A DNA stretch of 64,000 nucleotides from Nocardioides carbamazepini (GCF_024614185.1 NZ_JAHTLF010000008.1:62001-126000), one strand, 5' to 3'. Shown: positions 34,407-45,679, counted from the stretch's first letter. Notes: generated by a model not told the origin, from the letters alone. Numbers and translations are program-made.

Positions 34407-36728
34407 CTACTTGGCGACCTTGATCGCCTTCGCCGCCGAGGTCAGCGGCAGGTAGCCGGCGTCGCCGGAGTACTTCACGCTCACCTTCCACCTGCCCTTG
34501 GCCAGCTTCGGCAGCTTCACGGTGGCCACGCCGTTCACGACGGCCTGCTTCACCGTCCGCTTGACGGCACCCTTCTTGAGGACCACCTTGACCGTGCCCG
34601 TGGCCGCGGGCTGCCCCGTGGGGACGGCGATCGTCACCTGGGCCGTGCCGGCCTTCTTCGACGTCGGCTTCTTCGTGATGCCGAGGCTCGCACCGGACAC
34701 GGCGACCGGGCCGATCGGCGTGCTCGCGGCCTGGACGGTCAGCGGCTGCGTCCGCTCGGACCCGCCCACGAGGCCGGCCGCACCGCCGCCGTACACGTAG
34801 CGGACGCTGTGCTGCCCGACGGCGAGGGCCGGGAGCGGCAGGCTGACCGCGGCCACCCGGTCGGCGGCCACGTCGACCTCGCCGAGCTTCGCTCCGTCCA
34901 GGTAGACCTGGACGGAGCCGCCGACCGGGCGCCGACCGGTGAGCGGGGCGAGGGTGGCGCCCGCGGTCCGGTCGGAGAAGAACCCGCTGAAGGTGCTGTC
35001 GACGGCGACCTGGGCGGTCAGGGTGCCCGGGTTCGCGGCCGGGACCGTCGCCGGGGCGCCGGACACGGTCAGCGCGCTGTCGTAGCCACCGCCGACACCG
35101 GCGATCACGTCGCGGATCTCGTCGATCGCCTCACGGGCGAAGTTGCGCTGGTTCCGCAGCGAGTTCTGGCCAGCCTCGGCGCTGACGTTCACGTTGCCGC
35201 GCAGCCGGTCCGGGTCGGCGGCGTCGTACGCGTCGTCCTTGCCCTGGGTGAACCAGACCTCGGTCATGTACTCGACGTTGCCGGCGAACTGCGCGGCCGG
35301 CGGGTCACCCGCGGCGGGGTTGGTCCAGCCGTCGCGGATGGCCTGGTCGAGCACGGGGGCGGACTGGCCACCGGCGGACGCGTCCTTGTCGTACGACAGC
35401 AGGTGCCCGACCTGGATCTTGCGAGCGAGCTTCTCCCCCGTGGCCGGGTTCGCCGGGTCGGTGACCACCCCGTCGGCGTAGTACTTCACCGGGCTGGTGC
35501 TCTGTGTGCCCGGCTCGTCGGCGGTGATCCGGTACTGGGTCTGCGCGTTCGAGAGCCTCTCGAGGATCCGGCCGTAGAGGTGGGACGGCCGGGTCTGCAG
35601 GGGCGCGCCACCGACGGTGCGGAAGGCATTGTCGCGGATGTGCTTGTCGAGCGAGCCGGCGTTGCCGGTCGAGTCGAGCGAGAAGTCGAAGTTGTAGACC
35701 TTGCGGATCCCGTAGCGGCGGGCGTACTCGGCGGTCTGCTGGATGATCGCCGCGGTGTTGTGGCACCAGGTGCCGCCGAACAGGAGCAGGAAGTCGCCCT
35801 CGCTGTCGAGGATGTCGATCAGCTCCGGATAGGTGACGCTCTGGATCCGGAAGTCGTCCTCGTCGCCGTCGGCGAGGTCCTTGGCGGCGTCGAAGACGTC
35901 GCCGCCGAACCGCTTGCGGTTCAGCGCCTCGGTCGCGGGATCGGCGTTCTTGACGTAACGCTCGTAGTGGCGCCGGTTGTGCTCCGTGCTCAGGAAGTCC
36001 CACTGCGTGTCGACGTCGAGCGGCGCCGAGGTCAGCACCCGCTTCACGTCGGTCTTGTACGCCGCCAGCGCGGGCGGCGACGCGAGGTCGGCGGGAGGCG
36101 TGACGAGCGCGTCGACGATGCGGGCGGAGTCGCCGCCCGCGGCGTCGTACACGAAGAGGTAGGGGTGCTCCGCCGAGACCCGCTGGTCCGGCCTGGCCGG
36201 GTCGGTGACGACGGTGAACGGCGTCTCGGCGTCCTTGCCGAGGTAGCTGGTCACGAGTCGCTCGCCGAGGTCGAGGAACTGGTCCTTGCCGGCGTTGTCG
36301 GCGCTGGCCAGCTCGTAGCCGGTGAGGTCGAAGACGCTGAGCGCCTCGCCGTCGAGGTTCGGGTCGAAGTTGTAGATCCGCTCGATGCCCTCGGCCTCGG
36401 CGACGTCCTGGATGGCGCCGATCGTGTCCTGGAGGTAGTCGTCCTCGGCGCCGCCGATGACGAAGGCCCACCTCCCGGTGTTCTTCTTCAGCAGGTACTC
36501 GAAGCGCTCGAAGGTCACGGTCTCGAACACGCTGCCCGGGTCGAGTGCCGGGAACCTGTCGTCGAACCAGTCGACGGTGGCCCCGTGGGTGGCCGCCGGG
36601 TAGGTCGCCGGGGCCGGATCGGGGTCCGCGGCGCGCGCCGGCGAGTCGGTCCCCAGAAGGGCCGACGCCGCGAGCGCGACGACCGTGGCGGTCGCGGCGG
36701 TGCGCCTCAGGTGGGTGCGGTGGTTCAT
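34407..36728 (-). CDS. Secreted protein with two thioredoxin-like repeats and C-terminal Ig-like domains
   Basis: A 773-residue exported protein: signal peptide ending SPARA-AD (about residue 33). Residues about 72-126 and 299-353 are repeats of one unit, FVIGGAEDDYLQDTIGAI...IERIYNFDPNLDG and LLLFGGTWCHNTAAII...IRKVYNFDFSLDS. The second looks thioredoxin-like with a single Cys322 (TWCHNT) where CxxC would be; in the first the Cys is replaced. The C-terminal 230 residues look like Ig-like (Big-type) beta domains with Lys-rich strands. It is the last gene of a unit with the anchored surface protein and DAACS transporter. The function is unknown; a redox or binding role at the cell surface is inference. 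Confidence 0.7.
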   Translation of the reverse strand: MNHRTHLRRTAATATVVALAASALLGTDSPARAADPDPAPATYPAATHGATVDWFDDRFPALDPGSVFETVTFERFEYLLKKNTGRWAFVIGGAEDDYLQDTIGAIQDVAEAEGIERIYNFDPNLDGEALSVFDLTGYELASADNAGKDQFLDLGERLVTSYLGKDAETPFTVVTDPARPDQRVSAEHPYLFVYDAAGGDSARIVDALVTPPADLASPPALAAYKTDVKRVLTSAPLDVDTQWDFLSTEHNRRHYERYVKNADPATEALNRKRFGGDVFDAAKDLADGDEDDFRIQSVTYPELIDILDSEGDFLLLFGGTWCHNTAAIIQQTAEYARRYGIRKVYNFDFSLDSTGNAGSLDKHIRDNAFRTVGGAPLQTRPSHLYGRILERLSNAQTQYRITADEPGTQSTSPVKYYADGVVTDPANPATGEKLARKIQVGHLLSYDKDASAGGQSAPVLDQAIRDGWTNPAAGDPPAAQFAGNVEYMTEVWFTQGKDDAYDAADPDRLRGNVNVSAEAGQNSLRNQRNFAREAIDEIRDVIAGVGGGYDSALTVSGAPATVPAANPGTLTAQVAVDSTFSGFFSDRTAGATLAPLTGRRPVGGSVQVYLDGAKLGEVDVAADRVAAVSLPLPALAVGQHSVRYVYGGGAAGLVGGSERTQPLTVQAASTPIGPVAVSGASLGITKKPTSKKAGTAQVTIAVPTGQPAATGTVKVVLKKGAVKRTVKQAVVNGVATVKLPKLAKGRWKVSVKYSGDAGYLPLTSAAKAIKVAK

Positions 36729-36781
36729 GGGTGCTTCGCTCTCTGCTCTCGGGTGGGTGAGTGTCGATCGGGTCGGACGGA

Positions 36782-36808
36782 GTGCTCGCGGTGCTCGCGG
36801 TGCTCGCG
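36782..36808. repeat. Three tandem copies of a 9-base repeat
   Basis: GTGCTCGCG is repeated three times without change in the 81-base gap between the two secreted-protein genes. It is probably slippage; it could vary in copy number. Otherwise the gap holds the ribosome-binding region of the downstream gene. Confidence 0.8.
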
Positions 36809-36809
36809 G

Positions 36810-38057
36810 TCAGGACGTGCGCGCAGCGACCGTCGTGGGCACGAGAGCCCGGCGGGGACGGTGGCGGCGTCCGCGCAGGAGGCGCCAGGCCAGCGCGAGG
36901 GCGCCGGCGGCGGCGAGGCCGCCGAGGATCGCGAGGCCGGCGTTGTCGGGCACCGGGGTGGCCTCCTTCTCGGCGGCCTCCTCCGCCGGCGCGGCCACGC
37001 CCGTGGCGGCCGCGGACACGGCGACGGGGCTGCTGGAGACCTGGGTGCCGGCGAACAGGACGACGAGCTCGTGGTCGCCCTCGGGGACGTTGGCCGGGAC
37101 GACGACCTCCGCGGTGAACCCGCCGTTGTCGTCGGTCGTGACCGTGCCGAGCGGCACCGGGTCGGAGTGCAGCTCGAGGGCATAGCCCTCGATCCGGGGC
37201 GCGAAGCCGGTGCCGGTGACGGTCACCGTGGCGCCGGGCGCGAGCTCGCCGGTCACCGTGACCGTGCCGGCGACCGTGGTCGGGTCGACGCCGACGACGA
37301 CCGGGTCCGACGGCGGCGAGCCGGGCGACTCGCCGGCGGCGTTGCTGGCCCACACCGCGGCGCGGTAGCTGCCGGGCGGCACGTCCTCGAAGACGTACTC
37401 GAAGGTGGTCGCGTCGGTCTCGACCGCCGCCTGTCCGGTGAACCGGATCAGATAGCCGGTGACCTGCTCGATCTCGGCGTTGGCCGAGGCGGCCCACGAC
37501 ACCGTCACCGTGTCGCCGTCGACCGCGAGGGTCGGTGCGGCCAGGGCGCTCGGCGCGCCGGGAGCGACCTGCTCGGTCGCACCCTCGGTCGCGGTCGGGT
37601 CGACGACGGCGCCCGTCGTCCCCGTCGTGCCGGCGCCTCCGGTCTTGCCGGTGTTCTTGCCGGTGTTCTTGCCCGTGTCCTTGCCGGTGCCCGAGCCCGC
37701 GGTGCCGGACGTGCCGCCGGTGCTTCCGCCGCCGGTCCCCCCGGGGCTCGGGGTGGGGGTCGGCGTCGGGGTCGGTGTGGGGGTGGGAGTCGGCGTGTCC
37801 CCCTTGTAGCTGTAGCTGCCGGCGGGGTAGGACGTCTTGCCGTTGCGGTTCGGGTAGACGGGGTGCTGGTTCTCGTCGAGCTCGCAGTCCTGGATCCACA
37901 GGCAGGTCACATCGTCGAGGCAGGGGAACTCGTCGGCCCCGTCGACCCAGCCGTCCGCGTGCGCGGCCGGGGCCGGGCCGATCGAGACGGCCAGTGTCGC
38001 GGCGATGGCGGCAGCGGGCAGCAGGGCAAGGATCCGATGGGATCGCCGGACGGTCAT
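36810..38057 (-). CDS. Membrane-anchored surface protein with Fn3-like domain
   Basis: A 415-residue exported protein. A signal peptide (ALLPAAAIAATLAVSIGPAPAAHA) precedes a small Cys-containing region with four Cys (FPCLDDVTCLWIQDCELDE), a TPTPTPTP spacer and a Gly/Lys/Thr repeat spacer. An Fn3-like domain (PSALAAPTLAVDGDTVTVSW) and an IPT/Ig-like domain follow, then a transmembrane helix with an Arg-rich tail and no LPxTG. It should display its domains outside the membrane. AAGGAG lies seven bases upstream of the ATG, whose A-T-G-A overlaps the DAACS stop. The partner is unknown. Confidence 0.8.
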   Translation of the reverse strand: MTVRRSHRILALLPAAAIAATLAVSIGPAPAAHADGWVDGADEFPCLDDVTCLWIQDCELDENQHPVYPNRNGKTSYPAGSYSYKGDTPTPTPTPTPTPTPTPSPGGTGGGSTGGTSGTAGSGTGKDTGKNTGKNTGKTGGAGTTGTTGAVVDPTATEGATEQVAPGAPSALAAPTLAVDGDTVTVSWAASANAEIEQVTGYLIRFTGQAAVETDATTFEYVFEDVPPGSYRAAVWASNAAGESPGSPPSDPVVVGVDPTTVAGTVTVTGELAPGATVTVTGTGFAPRIEGYALELHSDPVPLGTVTTDDNGGFTAEVVVPANVPEGDHELVVLFAGTQVSSSPVAVSAAATGVAAPAEEAAEKEATPVPDNAGLAILGGLAAAGALALAWRLLRGRRHRPRRALVPTTVAARTS

Positions 38058-39520
38058 GCGTTCACTCCTTGGGGGGTGCGGGTGGGGGTGGGCAGCGCGC
38101 AGGCGCCGATGGGGACGCCGGGGTCGACGAGCAGCACGTCGTCGAAGACGTCGTCGGAGACCTGCCCGGCCAGGTCGTCGGCCAGGTCGTCGGGCGAGTC
38201 GGCGGGGAGGGCCGTCCCGTCGAAGACCGCGTCGTCGAGCCGGCCCTCCTGACGGGCCACGATCGTGGCGGCGACGGCGGCGGAGGTGACGTTGTCGAGG
38301 GTCCGCGCCATGTCGGCGACCATGCTGACCGGCAGCGTGATCGCCACCAGCTCGAGCGGGAGGCCGGCCGCGGTGAGCACCGTGGTCGCCGTGATCGTGG
38401 CGGTGCCCGGCACGCCCGCCGTCCCGACCGAGACGATCACCCCGAGCAGGATCAGGACCAGGTAGTCCTGCACGCCCCAGGAGATGCCGAGCGCGTTGAC
38501 CCCGAACACGGCCAGCAGCACGGGCCACACGCCGGCACAGCCCGGCATGCCGATCGTGGTGCCGAGGGGTGCGGTGAACCCGGCGATGTCCGACGGCACG
38601 CCGACCCGCTCGCGCAGCAGCCGCGTGGTCACCGGCAGGGTGCCGGCGCTGCTCTGCGTGGTGAACGCCGTCACCTGGGCCGGGAGGATCTTGCGGAAGA
38701 AAAGCACCGGATCGACGTCCGCGAAGACCCGCAGCAGCACGCCGTTGATCATGAAGGCGTGGACGAAGCAGGCCAGCCAGGCCAGACCGAGCACGCCGAG
38801 GAGCGAGACCATCTGCGACCACTGCCCCGCCGCACGGGCGGTGGCGACGGCGGTCAGCGAGAGCACGGCGTACGGCGTCAGCGCGATCACGAAGCCGACG
38901 GCGCGGTAGATGATCTCGCGCAGCGCGTCGATGAACCCCTTGAACGGCGCCACCGTCGCGGGCGCCCGGTCGGCGACCAGCGAGTACGACACCGCGATCA
39001 GGACGCTGAACAGGATGATCGGGATGACGTTCGTCTCGGCGATGTCGGTGACGATGTTCGTCGGGAAGAAGTCGATGAAGACCTCGGAGAACGGCTTCTT
39101 GATGTTCTCCAGCGCCGACGTGTCGCGCTCCCCGACCTCGATGCCCGCGCCCCGGCCGATCCCCAGCTGCAGTGCCAGCCCGAGGGTCAGCAGCACCGCG
39201 AGGGCGTTGAGGCCGAGCAGCCAGCCCACCGAACGGGCACCGATGGTGCGCAGCTGCGCGGTGGTCCCCAGCGAGGTGATGCTCGACAGGATCGAGACGA
39301 TGATCAGCGGCGCGACGATCGCGAGCAGCAGGTTCAGGTAGACCTTGCCGACCGGCTCGACGTAGTCGAGGTGGCCCTCGAAGACCACCCCGACCCCCAC
39401 ACCGAGTCCCAGCGCCGCGATGGTCAGCACGCTGAAGTTCACCCGCAACCGGCCCAGCACGTAGATGCCGGCGAACAGCCCCAGCGTCACCAGCAGTGCG
39501 GTGACGGCGTACCCGCCCAT
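38054..39520 (-). CDS. DAACS family symporter, cystine-transporter-like
   Basis: A 488-residue dicarboxylate/amino acid:cation symporter with eight hydrophobic segments and two hairpins. The HP1 serine motif reads TTQSSAGTLPVTT. In TM7, where glutamate carriers have NMDGT, it has GMPGCAGVW, as in cystine carriers of the TcyP type (QNGCAGLY). A tail of about 60 acidic residues extends past the usual end. Cystine or a related amino acid is my best guess for substrate. The ATG has AGAGGGG before it. It heads an operon with two exported proteins. Confidence 0.85.
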   Translation of the reverse strand: MGGYAVTALLVTLGLFAGIYVLGRLRVNFSVLTIAALGLGVGVGVVFEGHLDYVEPVGKVYLNLLLAIVAPLIIVSILSSITSLGTTAQLRTIGARSVGWLLGLNALAVLLTLGLALQLGIGRGAGIEVGERDTSALENIKKPFSEVFIDFFPTNIVTDIAETNVIPIILFSVLIAVSYSLVADRAPATVAPFKGFIDALREIIYRAVGFVIALTPYAVLSLTAVATARAAGQWSQMVSLLGVLGLAWLACFVHAFMINGVLLRVFADVDPVLFFRKILPAQVTAFTTQSSAGTLPVTTRLLRERVGVPSDIAGFTAPLGTTIGMPGCAGVWPVLLAVFGVNALGISWGVQDYLVLILLGVIVSVGTAGVPGTATITATTVLTAAGLPLELVAITLPVSMVADMARTLDNVTSAAVAATIVARQEGRLDDAVFDGTALPADSPDDLADDLAGQVSDDVFDDVLLVDPGVPIGACALPTPTRTPQGVNA

Positions 39521-39580
39521 GGCGCCCCTCTTCTTTAGTCGACTATTTCGATCGAATTAAAGACTATGGGGTCGGCGAGG
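39521..39580. promoter_or_regulatory. AT-rich promoter/operator region of the DAACS operon
   Basis: Minus-strand bases before the gene include TAGTCT, TTCGATCGAA (perfect palindrome at 39547-39556) and AGTCGACT (another palindrome), with ATAGTC present twice. This is the lowest-GC patch nearby and the only promoter site for the operon. No known regulator consensus was recognised. Confidence 0.4.
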
Positions 39581-39607
39581 GTGTCTCGTGCCAAAACGGC
39601 CGAAATG

Positions 39608-39642
39608 CGATCAGCCATCCCGAGAACCGGGATGGCTGATCG
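39608..39642 (-). terminator. Perfect 15-bp hairpin after the DUF3105 gene
   Basis: Arms CGATCAGCCATCCCG (39608-39622) and its exact complement (39628-39642) flank a five-base loop AGAAC. It lies 37 bases past the stop of the gene ending at 39679, between it and the DAACS promoter. On the minus strand a moderately T-rich stretch (CATTTCGGCCGTTTTGG) follows. Confidence 0.8.
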
Positions 39643-39678
39643 GTTCCGCCTATCAGCACAGAGGCGGAGTCGGGCAGG

Positions 39679-40452
39679 TCAGGCGCTGGTGTCCGTCGAG
39701 GGCAGGTCGTCCGGATGGACGCCGCCGTGGCACGAGGCGAACGGCTCGGGCGCGGTGTCGCCGGCGCCGTACGCCGCGACGAAGAGGCCGATCCGCGGAT
39801 CGTCCGCACCGGTCAGCGCCAGCTGTCGGCCCCAGACGGTGATGACGACCGACGGCTCCTGGTCGGGGTACGGCGCCAGGATCCCGTTGGCCGGCAGCTG
39901 GTCCGCGAGCCGACGCACGCCCGCCGCATCGACCTCGTCGTCACGGTAGGTCAGCACCACGGTGCCGTGCTCCAGGTCGTGCACGAGGGGCTCCTCGGGG
40001 AGCGGCTCGTCGTAGACGCCGCACTCGAGCCAGTACGGCGCGTGGTCGCCGCCCACCGGCGGGGACTGCGGGTAGTCGTGGTCCGCACCGATCGCGAGAT
40101 GCTGGTTGGTCAGCCCGGTGTACTCCTCGACGGCGTCGAGGTTGCTCGTGTCGACCTTCGCGGCACTCGCCCGCGACCGGTCGGACCCGTCCGCGTCGTC
40201 GTCGCCCCTCGTCAGCACGACCGGCACCAGCACCGCCGCACCGACGACCAGTACCGCGGCGAGGACCGCGAGCACGATCGGCAGTGGCGAGCGGCGCCGC
40301 GGGGGCGGTGGGAACGGCGGCAGGAAGGACGGCGGGTAGGCCGGCGGCGACTCGGGCGGCGGGCCGTATGGCGGAGGCGGCGCGCCGGGCGGCGGGCCGT
40401 GCGGCGGAGACGGTGGGCCGAACGGCGGCGGGGGCGGCGGCAGCTGACTCAC
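39679..40452 (-). CDS. DUF3105 domain protein with proline-rich N-terminus
   Basis: A 257-residue protein. About 50 residues of Pro-rich cytoplasmic sequence (PPPPPPFGPPSPPHG and similar) precede a membrane helix (PLPIVLAVLAAVLVVGAAVLVPVV). A DUF3105 domain follows outside, with HDYPQSPPVGGDHAPYWLECGVYDEPLPEE and VHDLEHGTVVLTY conserved. The family is unstudied. The GTG at 40452 overlaps the TGA of the gene upstream (GTGA). Pro-rich tails of this kind often bind envelope or division partners in actinobacteria; that is inference. Confidence 0.88.
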   Translation of the reverse strand: MSQLPPPPPPFGPPSPPHGPPPGAPPPPYGPPPESPPAYPPSFLPPFPPPPRRRSPLPIVLAVLAAVLVVGAAVLVPVVLTRGDDDADGSDRSRASAAKVDTSNLDAVEEYTGLTNQHLAIGADHDYPQSPPVGGDHAPYWLECGVYDEPLPEEPLVHDLEHGTVVLTYRDDEVDAAGVRRLADQLPANGILAPYPDQEPSVVITVWGRQLALTGADDPRIGLFVAAYGAGDTAPEPFASCHGGVHPDDLPSTDTSA

Positions 40453-40748
40453 TGCTCGAGCGCCCGCTCGACCCGCTCCACCTTGGCGGTGAGCTCGCCG
40501 GTGAAGCCGGGGCGGATATCGGCCTTGAGCACCAGCCCGACGCGGGGTGAGGTCGCGGCGACGACGTCGACCGCCTGCTTCACGACCGCCATCACCTCGT
40601 CCCACTCCCCCTCGATCGTCGTGAACATGGACGTCGTCTCGTGGGGCAGCCCGGACGCGCGGACCACGCGGACCGCGGCGGCGACCGCCTCGGACACCCC
40701 ACCGGTGTCGTCGGAGACCGAGGGGCTGATGCTGAACGCGACGAGCAT
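40449..40748 (-). CDS. MTH1187/YkoF-type thiamine-binding family protein (DUF77)
   Basis: A 99-residue small protein: MLVAFSISPS, ETTSMFTTIEGEWDEVMAVVKQA and a C-terminal helix match the DUF77/thiamine-binding ferredoxin-like fold. Members bind thiamine or a related metabolite; the role in the cell is not known. TACGGT lies six bases before the ATG (leaderless), and the gene is coupled to the DUF3105 gene. Confidence 0.88.
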   Translation of the reverse strand: MLVAFSISPSVSDDTGGVSEAVAAAVRVVRASGLPHETTSMFTTIEGEWDEVMAVVKQAVDVVAATSPRVGLVLKADIRPGFTGELTAKVERVERALEQ

Positions 40749-40754
40749 GGCCCC

Positions 40755-40760
40755 ACCGTA
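40755..40760 (-). promoter_or_regulatory. -10 element of a leaderless promoter for the DUF77 gene
   Basis: TACGGT on the minus strand, six bases before ATG 40748-40746. Confidence 0.5.
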
Positions 40761-40782
40761 GTCAGCCGGCCACGGCGGAATG

Positions 40783-40818
40783 CCGACGGCCCGCCCCCGT
40801 CAGGGAGCGGGCCGTCGG
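40783..40818 (-). terminator. Aconitase terminator hairpin
   Basis: Perfect 12-base arms CCGACGGCCCGC (40783-40794) and GCGGGCCGTCGG (40807-40818) flank a 12-base loop, just past the aconitase stop at 40831. There is no U-tract. Confidence 0.75.
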
Positions 40819-40830
40819 GTCGAGCGAGTG

Positions 40831-43647
<2,817 letters not shown>

Positions 43648-43734
43648 CGCGTCTCCGTCCTCATCGACTGCCATCGACTGATCGTTGGTAGGTCTCCTGC
43701 TGCATCCTGCCGCCGCCGACGGCGGACCGGATAG

Positions 43735-43749
43735 TGAGGTTGACCTAAG
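43735..43749. promoter_or_regulatory. Possible DtxR/IdeR-like iron box before aconitase
   Basis: TGAGGTTGACCTAAG reads on the minus strand as CTTAGGTCAACCTCA, which keeps TTAGGT and CCT of the DtxR/IdeR consensus (TTAGGTTAGCCTAACCTAA) but misses several positions. It is a weak match. Iron control of aconitase by DtxR is known in Corynebacterium. Confidence 0.25.
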
Positions 43750-43777
43750 TTCGCAGGGACACCGGAGTCCCGATATC

Positions 43778-43791
43778 TCTTGATATCAAGA
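43778..43791. promoter_or_regulatory. Perfect 14-bp palindrome in the aconitase promoter
   Basis: TCTTGATATCAAGA is a perfect palindrome that overlaps the stop codon of the upstream ABC transporter gene and lies about 130 bases before the aconitase start. Form and length fit a MarR-family operator. In Streptomyces coelicolor the MarR protein TamR is reported to control aconitase; I recall a similar operator but cannot verify it here. Confidence 0.5.
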
Positions 43792-45666
43792 TACACGATC
43801 CGGAGAAGTCTCGGAGAACTGGGTGCGGTACAGCTCCTCGTACCGGCCGCCCGCCGCCAGCAGCGACGCGTGGGTGCCCCGCTCCACGATCCGCCCGTCC
43901 TCGACGACCGCGATCAGGTCGGCCGCCCGGATCGTGGAGAGCCGGTGCGCGATGACCAGCGCGGTCCGCCCGGCCAGCGCCTCCCCCAGCGCCGCCTGCA
44001 CCGCCGCCTCCGAGGTCGAGTCGAGCGAGGCCGTCGCCTCGTCGAGGATCACCACGCGCGGCTGCTTGAGCAGCAGCCGCGCGATCGTGAGCCGCTGCCG
44101 CTCACCACCGGAGAGCCGGTAGCCGCGCTCCCCCACCACGGTCTCCAACCCGTCGGGCAGCGCGTCGACCAGGTCGGCCAGCCGGGCGCGGGCCAACGCG
44201 TCCCACAGCTCCTGCTCGGTCGCCTCCGGACGGGCCAGCAGGAGGTTGCCACGGATCGTGTCGTGGAACAGGTGCCCGTCCTGGGTCACCATCCCGACCG
44301 CGCCGCGGATCGACGCGGCCGTCAGGTCCCGCACGTCCACCCCCGCCAGGCGTACGGCGCCCGTGTCGACGTCGTACAGCCGCGACACCAGCTGCGCGAT
44401 GGTCGACTTCCCCGCCCCCGAGGAGCCGACGAGGGCGACGACCTGCCCCGGCTCCGCACGCAGCGAGATGCCGTGGAGGACCTCCTCGCCACCGCGGGTG
44501 TCGAGCGTGGCGACCGCCTCCAGCGAGGCGAGCGAGACCTTGTCGGCCGACGGGTAGGCGAAGTGCACGTCGTCGATCTCGACACCGACCGGCCCGTCGG
44601 GCACCGGCCCGGCGCCCGCGCGGTCCGTGATCAGCGGCTCCAGGTCCAGCACCTCGAAGACCCGCTCGAAGCTCACCAGGGCGCTCATCACCTCGACCCG
44701 GGCGCTGGCCAGCGCGGTCAGGGGCGCGTAGAGGCGGGTCAGCAGCAGGGAGAGGGCGACGACGTCGCCGGCGTCGAGGGTCCCCTCCAGGGCGAGGGCG
44801 CCGCCGAGCCCGTAGACGACGGCGATCGCGAGCGCGGAGACGAGGGTCAGCGCGGTGACGAAGGTGGTCTGCACCATCGCGGTCCGCACGCCGATCTCGG
44901 CCACGCGCTCGGCGCGCGCGGCGAACTCGGCGGACTCCTGCTCGGGGCGCCCGAACAGCTTGACCAGCGTCGCGCCGGGCGCCGAGAACCGCTCGGTCAT
45001 CTGGTTGCCCATCGCGGCGTTGTGGTCGGCCGCCTCCCGCTGGATGTCGGCCAGGCGCCGGCCCATCCGCCGCGCCGGCACCACGAACACCGGCAGCAGC
45101 ACCAGCGCGAGCAGCGTCACCTGCCAGGAGATCCCGAGCATCACGACGAGGGTCAGCACCAGCGTCACCAGGTTGCCGACCACGCCCGACAGGGTCTGGC
45201 TGAACGCGCGCTGCGCCCCGATCACGTCGTTGTTGAGCCGGCTCACGAGGGCGCCGGTCCGGGTCCGGCTGAAGAACGCGACCGGCATCCGCTGGACGTG
45301 GTCGAACACCGCGGTGCGCAGGTCGAGGATCAGGCCCTCGCCGATCTTGGACGACAGCCAGCGGGCCACCAGGCCCAGCGCCGCGTCGAGCACCGCCAGG
45401 ACGGCGATGGCCACCGCCAGCCGTACGACGACGTCCCGGCTGTCGCCGGCGACGATCGCGTTGACGACGCCACCGGCCAGCACCGGCGTCGCCACCGCGA
45501 GCCCGGAGGTGACGACGCTCAGGACCACGAACCCGACCAGCTTGCGGCGGTGCGGCCGCGCGAAGCGGAAGATCCGCTTCGCGGTCGCCGCGCTGAACGC
45601 CCGCTCCTCGTCCGGCCCGTTCATCCCCCGGTACACCTGGTTCCAGGCGATCGACTCCATGCTCAT
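43786..45666 (-). CDS. ABC transporter, fused permease and ATPase (multidrug/lipid exporter type)
   Basis: A 626-residue half-transporter. Six membrane helices occupy about 30-340 (FARPHRRKLVGFVVLSVV onwards). The ATPase domain has Walker A GSSGAGKST, signature LSGGERQRL, Walker B VVILDEATASLD and the H-loop IAHRLST. It should dimerise as an exporter; the substrate is unknown. TACGGT sits seven bases before the ATG (leaderless). It is the gene upstream of aconitase on the same strand, and its stop codon lies in the aconitase operator. Confidence 0.95.
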   Translation of the reverse strand: MSMESIAWNQVYRGMNGPDEERAFSAATAKRIFRFARPHRRKLVGFVVLSVVTSGLAVATPVLAGGVVNAIVAGDSRDVVVRLAVAIAVLAVLDAALGLVARWLSSKIGEGLILDLRTAVFDHVQRMPVAFFSRTRTGALVSRLNNDVIGAQRAFSQTLSGVVGNLVTLVLTLVVMLGISWQVTLLALVLLPVFVVPARRMGRRLADIQREAADHNAAMGNQMTERFSAPGATLVKLFGRPEQESAEFAARAERVAEIGVRTAMVQTTFVTALTLVSALAIAVVYGLGGALALEGTLDAGDVVALSLLLTRLYAPLTALASARVEVMSALVSFERVFEVLDLEPLITDRAGAGPVPDGPVGVEIDDVHFAYPSADKVSLASLEAVATLDTRGGEEVLHGISLRAEPGQVVALVGSSGAGKSTIAQLVSRLYDVDTGAVRLAGVDVRDLTAASIRGAVGMVTQDGHLFHDTIRGNLLLARPEATEQELWDALARARLADLVDALPDGLETVVGERGYRLSGGERQRLTIARLLLKQPRVVILDEATASLDSTSEAAVQAALGEALAGRTALVIAHRLSTIRAADLIAVVEDGRIVERGTHASLLAAGGRYEELYRTQFSETSPDRVS

Positions 45667-45673
45667 ATCGGTG

Positions 45674-45679
45674 ACCGTA
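45674..45679 (-). promoter_or_regulatory. -10 element of a leaderless promoter for the ABC transporter
   Basis: TACGGT on the minus strand, seven bases before ATG 45666-45664. Confidence 0.5.

Noticed and set aside
37680..37800. CRISPR-like short repeats around 37640-37800
   Set aside because: These are TPTPTP and TGK codon repeats within the surface protein spacer and have no spacer-repeat structure.
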